Below, piece by piece: positions 1 through 11,558 of a stretch of 64,000 bases of DNA. Location: assembly GCA_001986395.2 (NCBI GenBank), contig MQVO02000017.1:372001-436000 (forward strand), read 5' to 3'. Origin of the DNA: Irpex lacteus. Its lineage: Eukaryota > Basidiomycota > Agaricomycetes > Polyporales > Irpicaceae. The number at the start of each line of letters is the position of its first letter. Position 1 is the first letter of the stretch. A program made the position numbers and the translations under genes. The notes below the pieces were generated by a model. The model saw nothing but the letters and a program-made list of their open reading frames with translations, searched no databases and was not told the origin of the DNA.

Positions 1-106
1 AGGCCTCTTCTATTATATTCATTGATTATGGTGTGTCAACTTTGATAGAGCATCCAGAAATCAGGAATCGTTACTTGCCACTTGATGGCCTTACTCCCCC
101 AAGTGA
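1..106. other. Sequence of unknown origin replacing the 3' part of FB1
   Basis: Homology to the other F-box-like copies stops abruptly at about position 107, just left of the segment that reads GAGCTCGGTACGAC in most copies. The 106 bases to the left do not match the corresponding part of any other copy in the window. A deletion or insertion junction is the simplest reading. The word TGTGTCAACTTT in this stretch recurs near 1839, which hints at a shared repeat but is too short to be decisive. Confidence 0.45.
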
Positions 107-815
107 GCTCGGTACGACTATAAATGGCGGTATACCCCAGTGGGGCGTGTCGAGCTTCGCAGGGTTAAAGCCTTCTGGGACGGAGCCTTCAATGAAGAGC
201 ATTCGGAACTTGTCTTGGATGGCGGGAATGTAGAGAAGATGGAGAAAAGATGTTTGTCTCTCAGACTCGGAGTCTTGGGGAGCATATTTGCCGCTGTATT
301 TCTGAATGACTCCTATGTATCTGATAAGCGAGTGCACCGGTGTAAGTTTCGGACACCCTCCAACGGAATATCGTCTGAATATCTCCGCGTCCTCGTAAGA
401 CCCGATCCACAGAGCCTCACCAGAGAACATATGCTCCCGACACTTGTTGGCCCAGAACAGGCAGACGAGTGAGAAGTGTTTGAGATCGACCAAAATATCA
501 TTTGGGCTTGGTTCTCCTCGATTCCGTTTGAGATAAATTCTGCCTCTATGCTGACGCATCAAAGCACAATCGACGTTAACATAGAATAGGATGTTATCGA
601 AGAGCTCGGGTGGAATGCGGGCAGCGAGCAATCTCACTGCCTACAGATGCAAGCAATAATCTTCATTAGAACGGACGATAAGTGCTGCTTGACTGTGTAC
701 TCACCTCGCTTTCTGTCGCCTCAGATTCCACAACATTCCAACTCGAATATGAGCCAGTACGAGGACGCTTCCTTGTGTGTGATAGAGACATTGGCTGAGA
801 ATCTGGTAGAGACAT
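107..815 (-). pseudogene. FB1: F-box-like gene, 3' part missing
   Basis: This is the leftmost array member. Exon 1 is 705..815 (37 codons, start MSLPDSQPMS) and ends at a GTGAGT donor; the intron 641..704 ends in CTGTAG; exon 2 starts at 640 with AVRLLAARIPPELFD. The F-box-like helices (IPPELFDNILFYV, then DLKHFSLVCLFWANKC) and the conserved stretch FNPAKLDTPHWGIPP are intact. After VVPSS the reading frame enters unrelated sequence and stops at 71, so the second half of exon 2 and exons 3 and 4 are absent. Exon 1 carries a basic RKRPRT cluster resembling a nuclear localisation signal. It is probably a truncated pseudogene, although the break may also be an insertion whose far side lies outside the window. 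Confidence 0.75.
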
Positions 816-910
816 GGTCGGGGGAGGGAGGCCTGCGAGACAAAGTTGCAGATGGATGAAAGGGGAGAGAGCAAGAGACACGCCACAACTTGAAACATCT
901 ATACACTCCT

Positions 911-950
911 GGTATATGTATTTCAACGCTCCGTTATGAGCGTGGACAAA
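911..950 (-). promoter_or_regulatory. FB1 core promoter element
   Basis: On the minus strand the upstream element TTGTCCACGCTCATAACGG is followed by a TATA-like CATATAC about 95 bases before the start codon of FB1. The same pair sits before FB2 and FB9 and, in diverged form, before FB4, FB5, FB7 and FB8. Confidence 0.55.
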
Positions 951-2329
951 GAAAGACTTCCACAAGGACGCACAGAGTCGAAGAAGCATGATATTAGCAC
1001 GTTTGTCCAGGCACTGGTAGGCGTGTGGTCCTCGTTGTTGAGGCTATACTACAATGTCAATCGTACCCTTCGCATGCGACGCATGGTCGAAGCATTTTCA
1101 CCCACCAATAAAGCCAGAGGTTCTCGACCTTATGGAGCTGGTCTACTCATTATACTTACACCTTGTAAAAAGACGCAATGCTTGAAGACGTGGATGTCCT
1201 CTGTGGGTGAGCCCTCGAAGATCATCGCGTCGATCACCATCTGGAAGGGCATATCAAAGCATGTCGTGGGGAATGCTGGCATATTAAGGGTGTGCGTAGC
1301 TGTATAGCCTGCGCGTCCCTGTGGCAATGCCACTTTGGCCACCTCCTTCCAACCTTCGATTCTCGCTCACAGCCGCAAACACCTACGCTGCGCCATATCG
1401 AGCTTTGGTATTCCTTCTCATGGACTCCCACCGAAGAAACCTGTATCGTCTGAGTACACTGGATGGAGTGAGAAGCGTCTTTGACTGTCCAAGTCACCTT
1501 GATTTCCATCTGGAAGTGCCTATCAAAGCGTGTCAGATAGCACTCGTACTCGGGTCTATCAAGTCAATGCCTCGTACCGCTTTAGTAACTGCATGCAGTA
1601 TGCGCCACTACCATATGGAAATCAGCAGACAAGACACCTTGGACCCCAATGCTATGCACGGGCACCGTGGGTTGCGCGTTTCACTTAGGCGTATATATGA
1701 CTCTTCCTGTCTGAACGGCAAGTGAAATATATACACAAGCCGCACGATTCAAGCGTGCATCGAACAAACAGATAAGCCAGCTTACACATGTCATGGGCTA
1801 CGTACGCCCAAATCCGTGGATCGTTATCTATTAGGATGTGTCAACTTTTCGGGTGTGCGTTCAACATGGAGGAAATTGGATTCGACGATATGGAGGCGAC
1901 GATAGGGCGGGGCTAGATATGTCCATGGAATGATATGAGCGAGAGAAAGCTGTCAGACACATGTAGACCTCACGGGTAATGGGATATGTACATGCTCGAG
2001 ATGCTTCGGAGCCGATTCCGGTGGTGTTCGTTCTTTCGTGAGTGGCCTACATGTCTTCTGTTACGTCGGTAAGAGCAGCCGCCTGAATGTTAGCGATCAT
2101 TGGTACCAGACTATACCAATGCTCACAATCAGGCGGATCAGGTATCTATTCATTCCTCTAGCGTCGTTGGCGTAAGATCAGTCATGCTGAATGGCTAGAC
2201 TTTGGCGAACGCACCTCTCCAGTGTATCCCTACTCGTCTCGAGGCCGGCTTCCCATCCCTCAACACCACCTTCACCTTTACTGAGTCCGTCATCCACCGC
2301 CATTTTATGGACGCGTTACCCTAACAAAC

Positions 2330-2384
2330 GTGCTTTCCGCGCACTCATACCAACCAATGGCCGGGATGAACGATCGGGAAGGAC
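2330..2384. repeat. 55-bp inverted repeat, copy 1 of 9
   Basis: Two arms of about 26 bases, TGCTTTCCGCGCACTCATAC and its near-complement ending in CGATCGGGAAGGAC, surround a loop of about three bases. It lies about 850 bases before the palindrome at 3192. Confidence 0.7.
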
Positions 2385-3191
2385 GTGGTAGAGGCGACGC
2401 AGAGGAGGCTCCGAGAGTCGAAAACAGCAACGATACGAGTGTTTGCTCAGGGGGCATACAGCTTCTAGGATGTTAAGAAGAGGGTAGCGGCAGACTGGCG
2501 TGTTGAGAGCTGCAAATACTGCCTACGTCCATTGGCGTCTGTTGAATCAGGACCTGTGAAGTAAGATTCGACGAATGAACGAATGGCGTACCGCGAAGCA
2601 CCCAGAGAATCCTATCCCTTGAGGTACCTGACACATAGTATGTATGCTATCCCAGCACACGGATCGCTTCCACGTCCAACAGGATCCAGTCCTCCCTGTG
2701 CAATGTTCCAGCAGATCTGCACAGCTGGCGGGCAAAATCCGTTATCTTCTGCTTGCTTTGTCGTCGGTTATTGGCTCGCGTAAATCTGGGTTTCTTGGTG
2801 TTAATGATCATTTTTATGCCCTGGATATCGAGTGCTGTAAAGTATCGGTTTGAATTGAGAGAGTGCGCGATTCGACAAGGGCAGCAGATGGAGGTGAGTG
2901 TAGAGACGATAAAACATAAGCGCTTCATCAGTAAGCATCTGGCTTACTTATGATAACAGTTGTTTGTTACATGTGTTCAGACTCCGCTATGCAGGCGCCT
3001 GTAAATTGCTTACTCGTTTGGATGTGACTTACTAATGTAACGCTTCGCTCTCAACGACCACCACCATCGTCAAATATCTTGCAACTAGATTCCCTTCAAG
3101 ATCCAGTGGCCACATACGCTCTCCACTTTGAAGATCTGGCCGCACGCGCTTGAGAGAGGACCAACAAGACACTCTTGCTGACTTCTTGTCG

Positions 3192-3243
3192 TCCTTCCTG
3201 ATCGTTCCTGTCGACGATCGTCGATGTGGACGGTGAGGAGGGA
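3192..3243. repeat. 52-bp palindrome, copy 1 of 10
   Basis: Symmetric about the perfect centre GACGATCGTC (3213-3222), with outer arms TCCTTCCTGATCGTTCC and its near-complement. In one plus-strand frame it reads LSTIVDVDGEEGW. Confidence 0.7.
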
Positions 3244-3970
3244 TGGAAAGAAGGCTCAACTGAGATGCTACGATAGGCGGATGAAGGTTGATTCGAAGCT
3301 AGGATAACGAGGTCGTCTGATGATAGGACGTTACGTATGTGAGCGGACGTCGGGCAAGTTGCGAAGGGTGCGTGGGTCGTTTTTTCTGTCTGCGAGCAAA
3401 TGACTCACCATGGTTCTCGTAGCTCGTACGGCTCCTCCTGGATTAAACGGAATTGGATCCTGAACCCCGAACAGCTGGTATCCGCGCAAGGCACCCTTGA
3501 AGAACCGTTTAGGGGAGATGATTCGAACCATGTTCGCAGTCCTCGTTTTGATTGTCGACGTAATCGATTCCAGTCCGCCGACAACTCATCCGCGAGTCTC
3601 CTGCTGGCCCGGATACTGGTTCTGTTTCTAGTGGAGTATACGGTCATTGGTGTCAGCAGGTTGGGCTATGAGGAAAACTAGGGTGGACAAGGCAGCTGAG
3701 CACGACGAATATTTCAAAGGTACGTCGCGGTTGTTCTACTCAACGCAGTCACTCACGTTCGGTGTGTTTCGTAGTGTCAGTGACTACGGACGACCTTAGG
3801 ATTGTCATCGATCCAGCCAGCCCATCCCTCCTGTCCGCATGCGCCTCTACTTCTCCAGGTCTCAATTGTCTGCAAGATGATATTGAGCACGTGTACAGAC
3901 TTCCTTAAACACAAATCAAAGCGTTTTTATCGATTACTCGATGGCTTCGATGCTACCGGCGCCTGTACAA

Positions 3971-3986
3971 TTGCCTTATGAGGCAA
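3971..3986. repeat. 16-bp perfect palindrome TTGCCTTATGAGGCAA (one G-A centre step)
   Basis: The arms TTGCCT and AGGCAA are perfect complements around the central TATG. The same word recurs at 27471, 34234 and 40493, always in B-type spacer blocks, within a plus-strand stretch reading LPYEAI. Confidence 0.6.
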
Positions 3987-5457
3987 TCAGAACACTACTA
4001 CGCCCAGGTTAGTGTTGTCGGACTCTCCTGCATCCCGCCCTGTATTGACTCCTCTTTCTCCATAGGCTAATATTTGACACGTATCTGACAAGACACACGA
4101 CGCCTTCGCACATGGGTTATGCAATTCGCAACATCCTCGTCCATCGTACTCAAGTTGCGCTGTGCTACACGCTTTCCCAGCTCTTTCAGCCTTGTTGCTG
4201 CCGACGCCCACCGACCACCGATCGTTTCTTGATCGCCTCTCGATTGCGAGACTTACGCCCTCACTGACATCCACTGTCATCTATGATCCATCGTTGTTGC
4301 GTTAATCGGTCGAAGTTGAAACCGCTAACGTCTGACCTCTCCTGTTCCTGAAACTCTCATTCAGCCTACCGTCGACACAAAGAGCTTGTGCTGATGACTA
4401 GGAATGCGCTTGGCGTACAGGATCTCGGCCGTAGTATGTGTGTACTCCAAGGATGCTTCTCCATATCATTAAAATGACTCAGCTACGCAGCCATCAAGCT
4501 CGCGAAGTCCAATCTCGCGGAGTGTACCACGGCATCTCGTAGTAACAGAACTGTATAGTTATTTACGGACCGATGCGGGACAACTGGGATTAGAGAGACG
4601 AAGTGCTGCCAAGACAACGGCACGTTGCGCGCTGTCGTTCATTAGAAGAGTATCAGGTGGTACGTGTACGATGACTAATCCTGTCCTTCCCCCTCGCATT
4701 TGCCATTCTGTTCACCGTAGATCAGGGGTACCAGGGCTTGGAATGAACACGTAATAGGCCGGAGAGAGTTGTGGAACTTGAAACTGACGACGAAATCGAA
4801 ATTCGCAGTGCATTCGTACACGCAACGTGCGGGTTGGCTGTGTGCTATCATCTATAGGGCTATATTGGTGATATCATGGGTTTGGTTCACCGTGCATTGA
4901 TTCGCAACACCGAGTCGTTTGTTTGTTCTGTGACGCACGACTATATGGAAGTGATATCCTCGACCCTCGAGTAGCGTTCACCAGAACTGGATGTTGCCTC
5001 CTCGAGCGCGACATCCTCCTGTGATAACTAATGCGCAGCTTCCGCACCCATCTATAGCAGGCCTCTGAGGCGTTGAACTTGAGTACATGGGTGGTATAAT
5101 CACAATATAATACGTTCAGCGAGGATAGAATGAGATGGTCATATGAGAGTCGAAACGAGTGATGTACGGAGAACGATTATAAACATTTCAGCGTACGCAT
5201 CTGGCTTCACCAAGCTACCCTCTGCGGCAACGTCGACGATGCATTGGACATGCGAGTGGTGACTTGTGTGGTGCTGCTGGTACCCTCATAACTCGACAGC
5301 AGCGGTGATGGTGATATCAGGGATTGAGCTGCAAATCTGAAAGTTGGGCCAGAGTGCGCATAACGACGAGTGGGCGGGCTGGGTGCAAAGATGTACTATT
5401 GTGTGGATGAGACGTGACCATAAGATACGACCGCATACATCGAGTGAATGCACCCAC

Positions 5458-7097
5458 TCATCGTCTCTTCTTCAGCTCCCGTTGAAGGATCTCTGAGCTC
5501 TTTACTATCCCGGCCATCCAGCCTGGTCGGTCCGCCAAAACACATCCTTCAGGTCGTCGATGCCAGAGAGCGAAGTCAGCACGAGATTTGGAACGATACC
5601 AAAGGTTACGCACCGCTAGGCTCTAGTGTGACCAGATCCACGCCGATTGCTCTACGCTCCTGCGGTTCCTCATATGCAAGAACGAGATTGATCGCTCCAG
5701 GTGCAGGGCTGAGCAAATGGGCAAACGATTGGATGGAGTCTTGCAGACGGTCGAAGGAGTCGAACAGCAGAACAAGGGCTCGGATGGTGGGGTGGGTCCT
5801 CAGGGAATTGACCAGAGCATCGAAGTTGGCGGGAAGCTTTCCATTGATGCTCCGGTCACTCGAAATGTATGCGTGTATACCCACCACACTCAGGGCGGAG
5901 ACCGACCGGTCCGTAGAGGCGGATGCTTCCCCGAATACAAAAGAGAAGGGCTCCAGGCGCATGGTTGTCACTTGCTCTGAGATGTTGAATCCTGCAAGAG
6001 CGCTCGACGTCAATATGGGAAGCGAATAGCGTCACTGTTTGTGATGCTCACCGATTGACACGGAGGGACCTTTCTCGTGGCCCCGCAACAACGTAATGAA
6101 CTTGATCATCCACACGCGTTCCTCGTCGCTGAGTCGGTGCAGTGGGCAATTCGGATTCAACATCAGAGCCGTTAAAGCGAGGTGGACAGAGTCGGTGCAG
6201 ACTCCCTCGGCCTCGATCCTCAGAGAGCGTGGTCTGCGTTGACAGACGATCGTGCCGGAGGCATGTGGAAGTAAAGGTGATGTCTGCCCATCCCATGTTA
6301 TATCCGTAAATGCCATGTATTCGGCGCACACAAAGTGCTTGATGTATTTGGCAACATGAACAAATGAAGGCAGATGGACATGATCAATGATAATGTTTGT
6401 CTTCAAGAATGTGTTGGGAGTAAGTATAGATGGTGGTACGCCCCAGTGGGGTGTGTCGAGCTTCGCAGGGTTAAAGCCTTCTGGGACAGGGCCTTGAATG
6501 TAGATCCGCCTGAGCTTGTCTCTGATGACGGGGATATATAGAAAGTGTAGAAACGAGCTTCCACTCCTATAAAGCTGGTCAACATGTATGTAACTGATGA
6601 GCCTGTGCACAGGCATAAGCCTCGGACACCCTCCAACGACATATCGTCGGAATATCTCCGCGTCCTCGTAAGAATTGATCACCAGAGTTCGTTCTGAGAA
6701 CATATGCTCTCGACATCTGTTGGCCCAGAAGAGGCAGACGAGCGAGCATTGTTTGAGGTCCGTCAAGACGTCCTCTGGGCTTGGTTCTCCTCGATTCCGA
6801 GTAAGATAATTGCCATCGTCCCCGTTATACTCTTCACGTTGTGAGACACGATCTACGTTGACGAAGAATAGTATATCGTCGAAGAGCTCGGGAGGAATGC
6901 GGGCAGCGAGCAATCTCACTGCCTACATGTTCCAGCAATGACCCTCGTCAGTAATAACAGCACATACTGCTACTTTGCGTACTCACCTCGCTTTCCGTCG
7001 CCTCAGATTCCACAACATTCCAACTCGAATATGAGCCAGTACGAGGACGCTTTCTCGTGTGTGATAGAGACATTGGCTGAGAATCTGGTAGAGACAT
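5458..7097 (-). CDS. FB2: F-box-like protein, type B (482 aa predicted)
   Basis: Four exons fit with consistent phases: 6987..7097, 6052..6922, 5614..5991 and 5458..5546. The introns are 60-67 bases (GTGAGT...TAG, GTGAGC...TTGCAG, GTGCGT...CTGAAG). Exon 1 encodes MSLPDSQPMS and a basic RKRPRT motif and ends in ATESE. Exon 2 carries the F-box-like region: IPPELFDDILFFV at residues 46-58 and DLKQCSLVCLFWANRC at about 92-107. The conserved block FNPAKLDTPHWGVPP follows, then a C-terminal module of unknown fold in exon 3 (NISEQVTTM ... FDALVNSLRTHPTIRALVLLFDSFD). The last exon is the short type B form ending EILQRELKKRR. F-box proteins normally bind Skp1 and recruit substrates to SCF ubiquitin ligases; that role here is inferred from the family. 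No LRR, WD or Kelch repeats are seen. Confidence 0.85.
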
Positions 7098-7186
7098 GGT
7101 CGGGGGAGGGGGGCCTGCGAGACAAAGTTGCAGATGGATGAGAGGGGAGAGAGCAAGAGACACGCCACGAACATCGACGTACCCGT

Positions 7187-7227
7187 CGTATATGTATTCC
7201 AATGCTCCGCTATGAGCGTGGACAAAG
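7187..7227 (-). promoter_or_regulatory. FB2 core promoter element
   Basis: The minus strand reads TTTGTCCACGCTCATAGCGG and then a TATA-like ACATATACGAC about 95 bases upstream of the FB2 start codon, as in FB1 and FB9. Confidence 0.55.
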
Positions 7228-7536
7228 GAATACTTCCACGAGGACACACAACATCGAGGCTGGCACGTTTCGCCAGGCAGGCATGCAGTTCTGCCGGGCG
7301 AGGCTATGCAATGTCAGTTGTGCCATGCGCATCGTCAACATGTTCCACTCACCATCAAAGCCAAGGGCCCTAAGCATCTAAACACACTTACTGCTTGCTA
7401 GACACCGTATTCCCGCCCGTATAAACGTAGAGGATTACCGAAGCCGTGGATGTCGTCTGTGAGTGAGCCACCTGGGACGAGCGTCAGAGCTTATTGCTTG
7501 TATTTCCATCTGGAAGTGCACATCAGATCATGTCAG

Positions 7537-7725
7537 ATAGCTGTTGTACTCGGGGGCGTTCAAGTGAATACAACGTACCGCTTTACTGAATAGAGGGATA
7601 GCAAAGTCAGAAAACTGAGATAAAAACCGCAGGCTTGTACTGCCATGCACTGCTTAGGCCGTGACGTTGTGCTTCCCAGACACGACTAGGACGCGTGCGC
7701 GTAAATTCCCACTTAGGGCTCGCAA
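7537..7725. repeat. 189-bp tandem duplication, first copy
   Basis: This stretch begins ATAGCTGTTGTACTCGGGGG and is repeated immediately downstream without visible differences, so the duplication is recent. The homologous place in spacer 9 (about 59435-59600) has only one copy. Confidence 0.9.
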
Positions 7726-7914
7726 ATAGCTGTTGTACTCGGGGGCGTTCAAGTGAATACAACGTACCGCTTTACTGAATAGAGGGATAGCAAAGTCAGA
7801 AAACTGAGATAAAAACCGCAGGCTTGTACTGCCATGCACTGCTTAGGCCGTGACGTTGTGCTTCCCAGACACGACTAGGACGCGTGCGCGTAAATTCCCA
7901 CTTAGGGCTCGCAA
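7726..7914. repeat. 189-bp tandem duplication, second copy
   Basis: Direct repeat of 7537-7725, ending in TTAGGGCTCGCAA. The duplicated segment covers the donor side of the minus-strand HFQM exon-like block. Confidence 0.9.
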
Positions 7915-8472
7915 ACTTTCAAACGAGTTTGAGCTCCGTGACGGAGGAGGGTCGTGGCTACGCAAAAGAAACGTCAAGGTAAGCGTATCTTTCCCAAGTG
8001 ACTCACCATGGGTTTATCGATTTGAAGCGTTGTGCCCGTTGTGTCCTGACATGAATTGGCGGTTCGCCCGTTGTGAACTCAGGGATGGGACGAATTCAAA
8101 GAATGAGCAGCGACGTATGCTTGATTTCATTATAGATGTACAATGTGGTGACGCAGTGTGGTAGCAAAGGAACGTATGCCTACCTAGGGCTCTAGATCTG
8201 ATCCGTGACGAAAATCTATTCTCACGCATGACTAATTTTGCTGTCTAGTAGTGACTATGATCACACTAAACTGTAGCAAACATAATTCACTGCCACATAG
8301 TGCTCGATTAGTCAATGTAAAGGGACGATGGACGTTGGTGAACGCAACTTTCGTCCTAGACAGCATCTCGAGCCTAATGCGACGGCCATGAGCACACCAG
8401 CTCCTGCCAGCAGCTTCCAACAAGCTGTCCAGTCATTCAGAGGCACCATGAAAGCGGCCTGTCTCAATACAT

Positions 8473-8527
8473 GCCCTTTCCGAGCACTCACGCCAACCAA
8501 AGGTTGGGATGAATGATCGGGAAGGAC
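8473..8527. repeat. 55-bp inverted repeat, copy 2 of 9
   Basis: The arms GCCCTTTCCGAGCACTCACG and a near-complement ending GATCGGGAAGGAC surround a loop of AAA. Mismatches between the arms are few and scattered. Confidence 0.7.
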
Positions 8528-9291
8528 CTGGTAGAGGAGACGCAGAGCGATGCTTCGAGAGTGTCCAACGCAATGAATCCAGTGTTTTCATTGCGTACGT
8601 TGCTATTTTGACATTATTGGGGAGAGTATAGCAGCCGCGCCTAGACTCACAAATGATGTCTGCGTTCACCGACGTCTTATGGGTTCAGCATGCATGAAAC
8701 GAGACAATTCAATGAATAACGCACCGCAAACCTGCAGAAACATATACACAAGCAACTGTGTATGCCATCCCCTCTCACAGTTTGCCTCCTCGTCCAGTAG
8801 GAACCGGTTCTTGTGGTAGATCTTCACAACTGATGGGCATAGTCCGTTGTCTTCTGATTGCTCGCTCGGCAGTCATTTTGCCACGTATATAGGGAATTGT
8901 CAGTGTTATTGATCATGTTTATCGCCAGCACACCGAGTGAAGGGTTTGTTTGGATTGGGAGAGTGGTCGATCAACCAGAGCAGATGAAGGTGGGTGTAAA
9001 GAGTTGATAAGTAAGTAAGCGCTTCGCAAGTAAGGATCGATAAGACTCTGGCTTACTATGGTAAACCGGTAACAGCTCTTTCTTATATGGGTTCAGACTC
9101 CGCAGACGAGCGCCGGTGAATTACTTACTCGTTTCGGTGTCTGTCTCAACGACCACCATCAGTCGCATCCTTTGCAACTAGATTCACCGTTGTCGTGCAA
9201 CAACCCCACATCTGCTACGATGATCTGACCGCACACGCTTCTACAGAGGAGGGACAAGACACACTTACTGATCATATTCCGTCCTTCCTGA

Positions 9292-9333
9292 TCGCTCCTG
9301 TCGACGATCGTCCACGGGTTCGGTGAGGAGGGA
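9292..9333. repeat. Palindrome, copy 2 of 10 (asymmetric)
   Basis: The centre GACGATCGTC is retained at 9303-9312, but the right arm carries changes (CCACGGGTTCGG), so the symmetry is weaker than in other copies. Confidence 0.6.
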
Positions 9334-11558
9334 TGGAACGAAGGTTCGACTGAGACGATACGGTGAACGGAAGGAAGGGGATTGCAGGCTAAGATGCGAA
9401 GGGGCCAGATAGGCCTCGCATACGGTGAGCTGGTGGGTGGGAAGTTGCGTTGATCGCGTTTTCTCTGTCTGCGAATAAACGAGTCACATTAGCCCCTGTA
9501 GCTTGCGAGCGTATCTTTCTTTTGGGCTCAACGACATCGCCCTTGAACCTCTGTTGTCTGCTAGACACCGACTTAGGTGGATCGACCTGCACCTTTTGTT
9601 GGCTCGATGTCGTCGCCGGCTCTCATCTTTCGGTGGTCTGTTGGTTGGAGTCCTCATGGGAAGCTGCCGCCGAGGGATAGTACGATGCCGTTACAGGTGG
9701 GTATTGACGGTTGTAGGATTGCGAGAACGTGACGTGTGGAAGAGGACAGGAGGGTGGTACAAGCAGCTGAGTATGATGACGATGTGAGAGGTGTGTTTGT
9801 TCTTCTCCAAAAACAGATTCAATTCATACCTTAGTGGGCCTCGCAGCGACGACAGGTCACTTCCATCTTATCATGGACTCAGCCGTGCCTTCTGTCCCTC
9901 CCTCTACCTCGTCTACACTGGACCCAACCTCTCACGAAGGCCCTGTTGGCTACTCCAGACTACAAGTTCACGCCATCCTACTGCCCCTCTCTCCATTCAT
10001 CTTCGCGTTCCGTTCTCCTCCCTTACTCATATGGCTTTACCTTCGACTCGACTGGGAGCATCCACCGAGCTGTCGACTCGGGCGTTATGGTTTTCGGCGT
10101 CGATTTTCTCGTCCATTATGTGCAACTCCGAACCTCTCACGCACATGCTCTTGTATTCTGGTCTCTCAGTCTCTTTCTACAGGCCCGTTTCGTCTCCATC
10201 GCCGCGATCGTCCACCGATCGCCTCTCGATCACCTCTCGATCGCTCCACCTGTGCCCTCATGCACCCTCACCTTGTTACAAGATCAATCGGGAAGCTCTG
10301 CCTCGCCACGCTCGTTGATCTCGTTGCAAGCCGCATTTCTATTCTCCTGGATAAGCAATGCTCAGGCGGCCTACCGGGTTGAAGACCGCAAACAGGTACG
10401 TATCTTAGTATGTGCGCTCGTGATTCTGTCAAGCATGCTGACCGGGACAGCTCAGCCAAGTACCTCTCCCGCCCGTCAATCTCCCACTCAAGCCTTTCGA
10501 GAATGCTGCGGTTGCTCGAGCCACGTACTAGCGGAAACACACTGTGTCTTACGGAACGAGTCAATACGAGTATTTAGGGTGGCAGATCACTGATATAGTG
10601 ACGCGTGGTGCGTCGACGTTCATAGCTTACTCAAGACCATCATGCACGTCTCTGATTACTGTTCTAGGTCGAGACTGACTCATGATCTATGCATGGCCCT
10701 TCGAGATGATGCGTGCGTAGATGTGAGATTCGACCATTGACATTGCTACGATGGGTGAGTCGTGCGTGTTGTCGTGCATTCGTTCGCCCTCTCACAGACA
10801 GCACTACTCAGGTTGATAGCGAATAAAACAAGAAGATTGCGTGATCACTATATACTAGTATGATTGCCGAACCACGAACACACATCGTGACACCGTGTAC
10901 GAGTCTCTCGTACTTATTCAATACGAGACTATGAGCCTATCCTACTGTCGCTGTGTTTCATGCAGAGATGCTAGTATACTCTGATTGTATTTGAGACCCA
11001 CCCGACAAGTCGAAGATGGTCTCGAGTGCGATGAAGATACACTACCACGGGAATAAAATCTCGATGCTCTGGGACTCGCCGGTTGCGCGCAGTTATGAGA
11101 TGAGGGACAACTTGTCGATTTGGAGTGAGGTAGCGAACGTACTCGTTCGGCTGGAGGAACCTTTGTTGTAGGGGGAAGAGCGTACGAAGGGAATTTCATC
11201 CCATTCAATGAGAACAGGTACTTATATCTAGTCTTTCGTTGAATGTACATATGCTGTTGTCCCGCAACCTACGTAGTACTAGTATTGCAATGATATCGTG
11301 TATGATGTCGGAAAATGTCATATAAAGCAGCTCGGGAAGTACTTGGTCTTGCTTGCGTCCGAGTCGCCCGTAACAATGGTACATAGTGAGTCCAGAATCT
11401 GGTTACACAGCTGCAAATGAACGGTATGGCCGCGGTGCGTAGCGACTGGCCGACGTGGCTCGATTATCCGATGTGATGGACGTTGCATGCTGTGTGAGGG
11501 GTACGTTCACTGCTTGTTGGTATGTCTTCAAGTTGCTGCGATACGGATGTACACGCCG

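Larger units (their letters stand above)
816..5457. other. Spacer 1 (B-type), between FB1 and FB2
   Basis: No complete gene is recognisable. In order the spacer holds the FB1 promoter; two minus-strand exon-like blocks containing FQM (near 1235 and 1503; the first reads PFQMVIDAM and goes on to DIHVFKHC); the 55-bp inverted repeat at 2330; the 52-bp palindrome at 3192; a plus-strand intron-like stretch (GTGCGTGG...CTCGTAG, about 3369-3427); the perfect palindrome TTGCCTTATGAGGCAA at 3971; and a block rich in CGATCG words near 4200. From 4900 to 5400 lies the 3' flank shared with spacers 4 and 6. Frames of exon-like parts are interrupted, so any gene here is decayed or heavily spliced. Confidence 0.6.
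7098..11558. other. Spacer 2 (A-type), between FB2 and FB3
   Basis: The HFQM exon-like block lies on the minus strand near 7505-7525, followed on that strand by an ILYVYTGGN-like stretch near 7420. A 189-bp direct duplication occupies 7537-7914. The 55-bp inverted repeat is at 8473, the palindrome at 9292 and the plus-strand GTGCGT-type block near 9440-9690. From 9790 to 10600 a pyrimidine-rich plus-strand stretch keeps long open frames (for example about 9946-10593), which may be exons of a decayed gene. The A-type 3' flank at 10950-11560 is almost identical to 62760-63310. No product could be recognised. Confidence 0.6.

Noticed and set aside
2330..2384. 55-bp inverted repeats as transcription terminators
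   Set aside because: Intrinsic stem-plus-U terminators are bacterial; there is no T-run, and these lie far from the 3' ends of the F-box-like genes.
9834..10593. Three overlapping plus-strand frames of 175-215 codons as genes
   Set aside because: They overlap each other in a pyrimidine-rich stretch; homologous blocks at 18740, 53755 and 61576 do not keep the same frame throughout, so at most short exons exist here.
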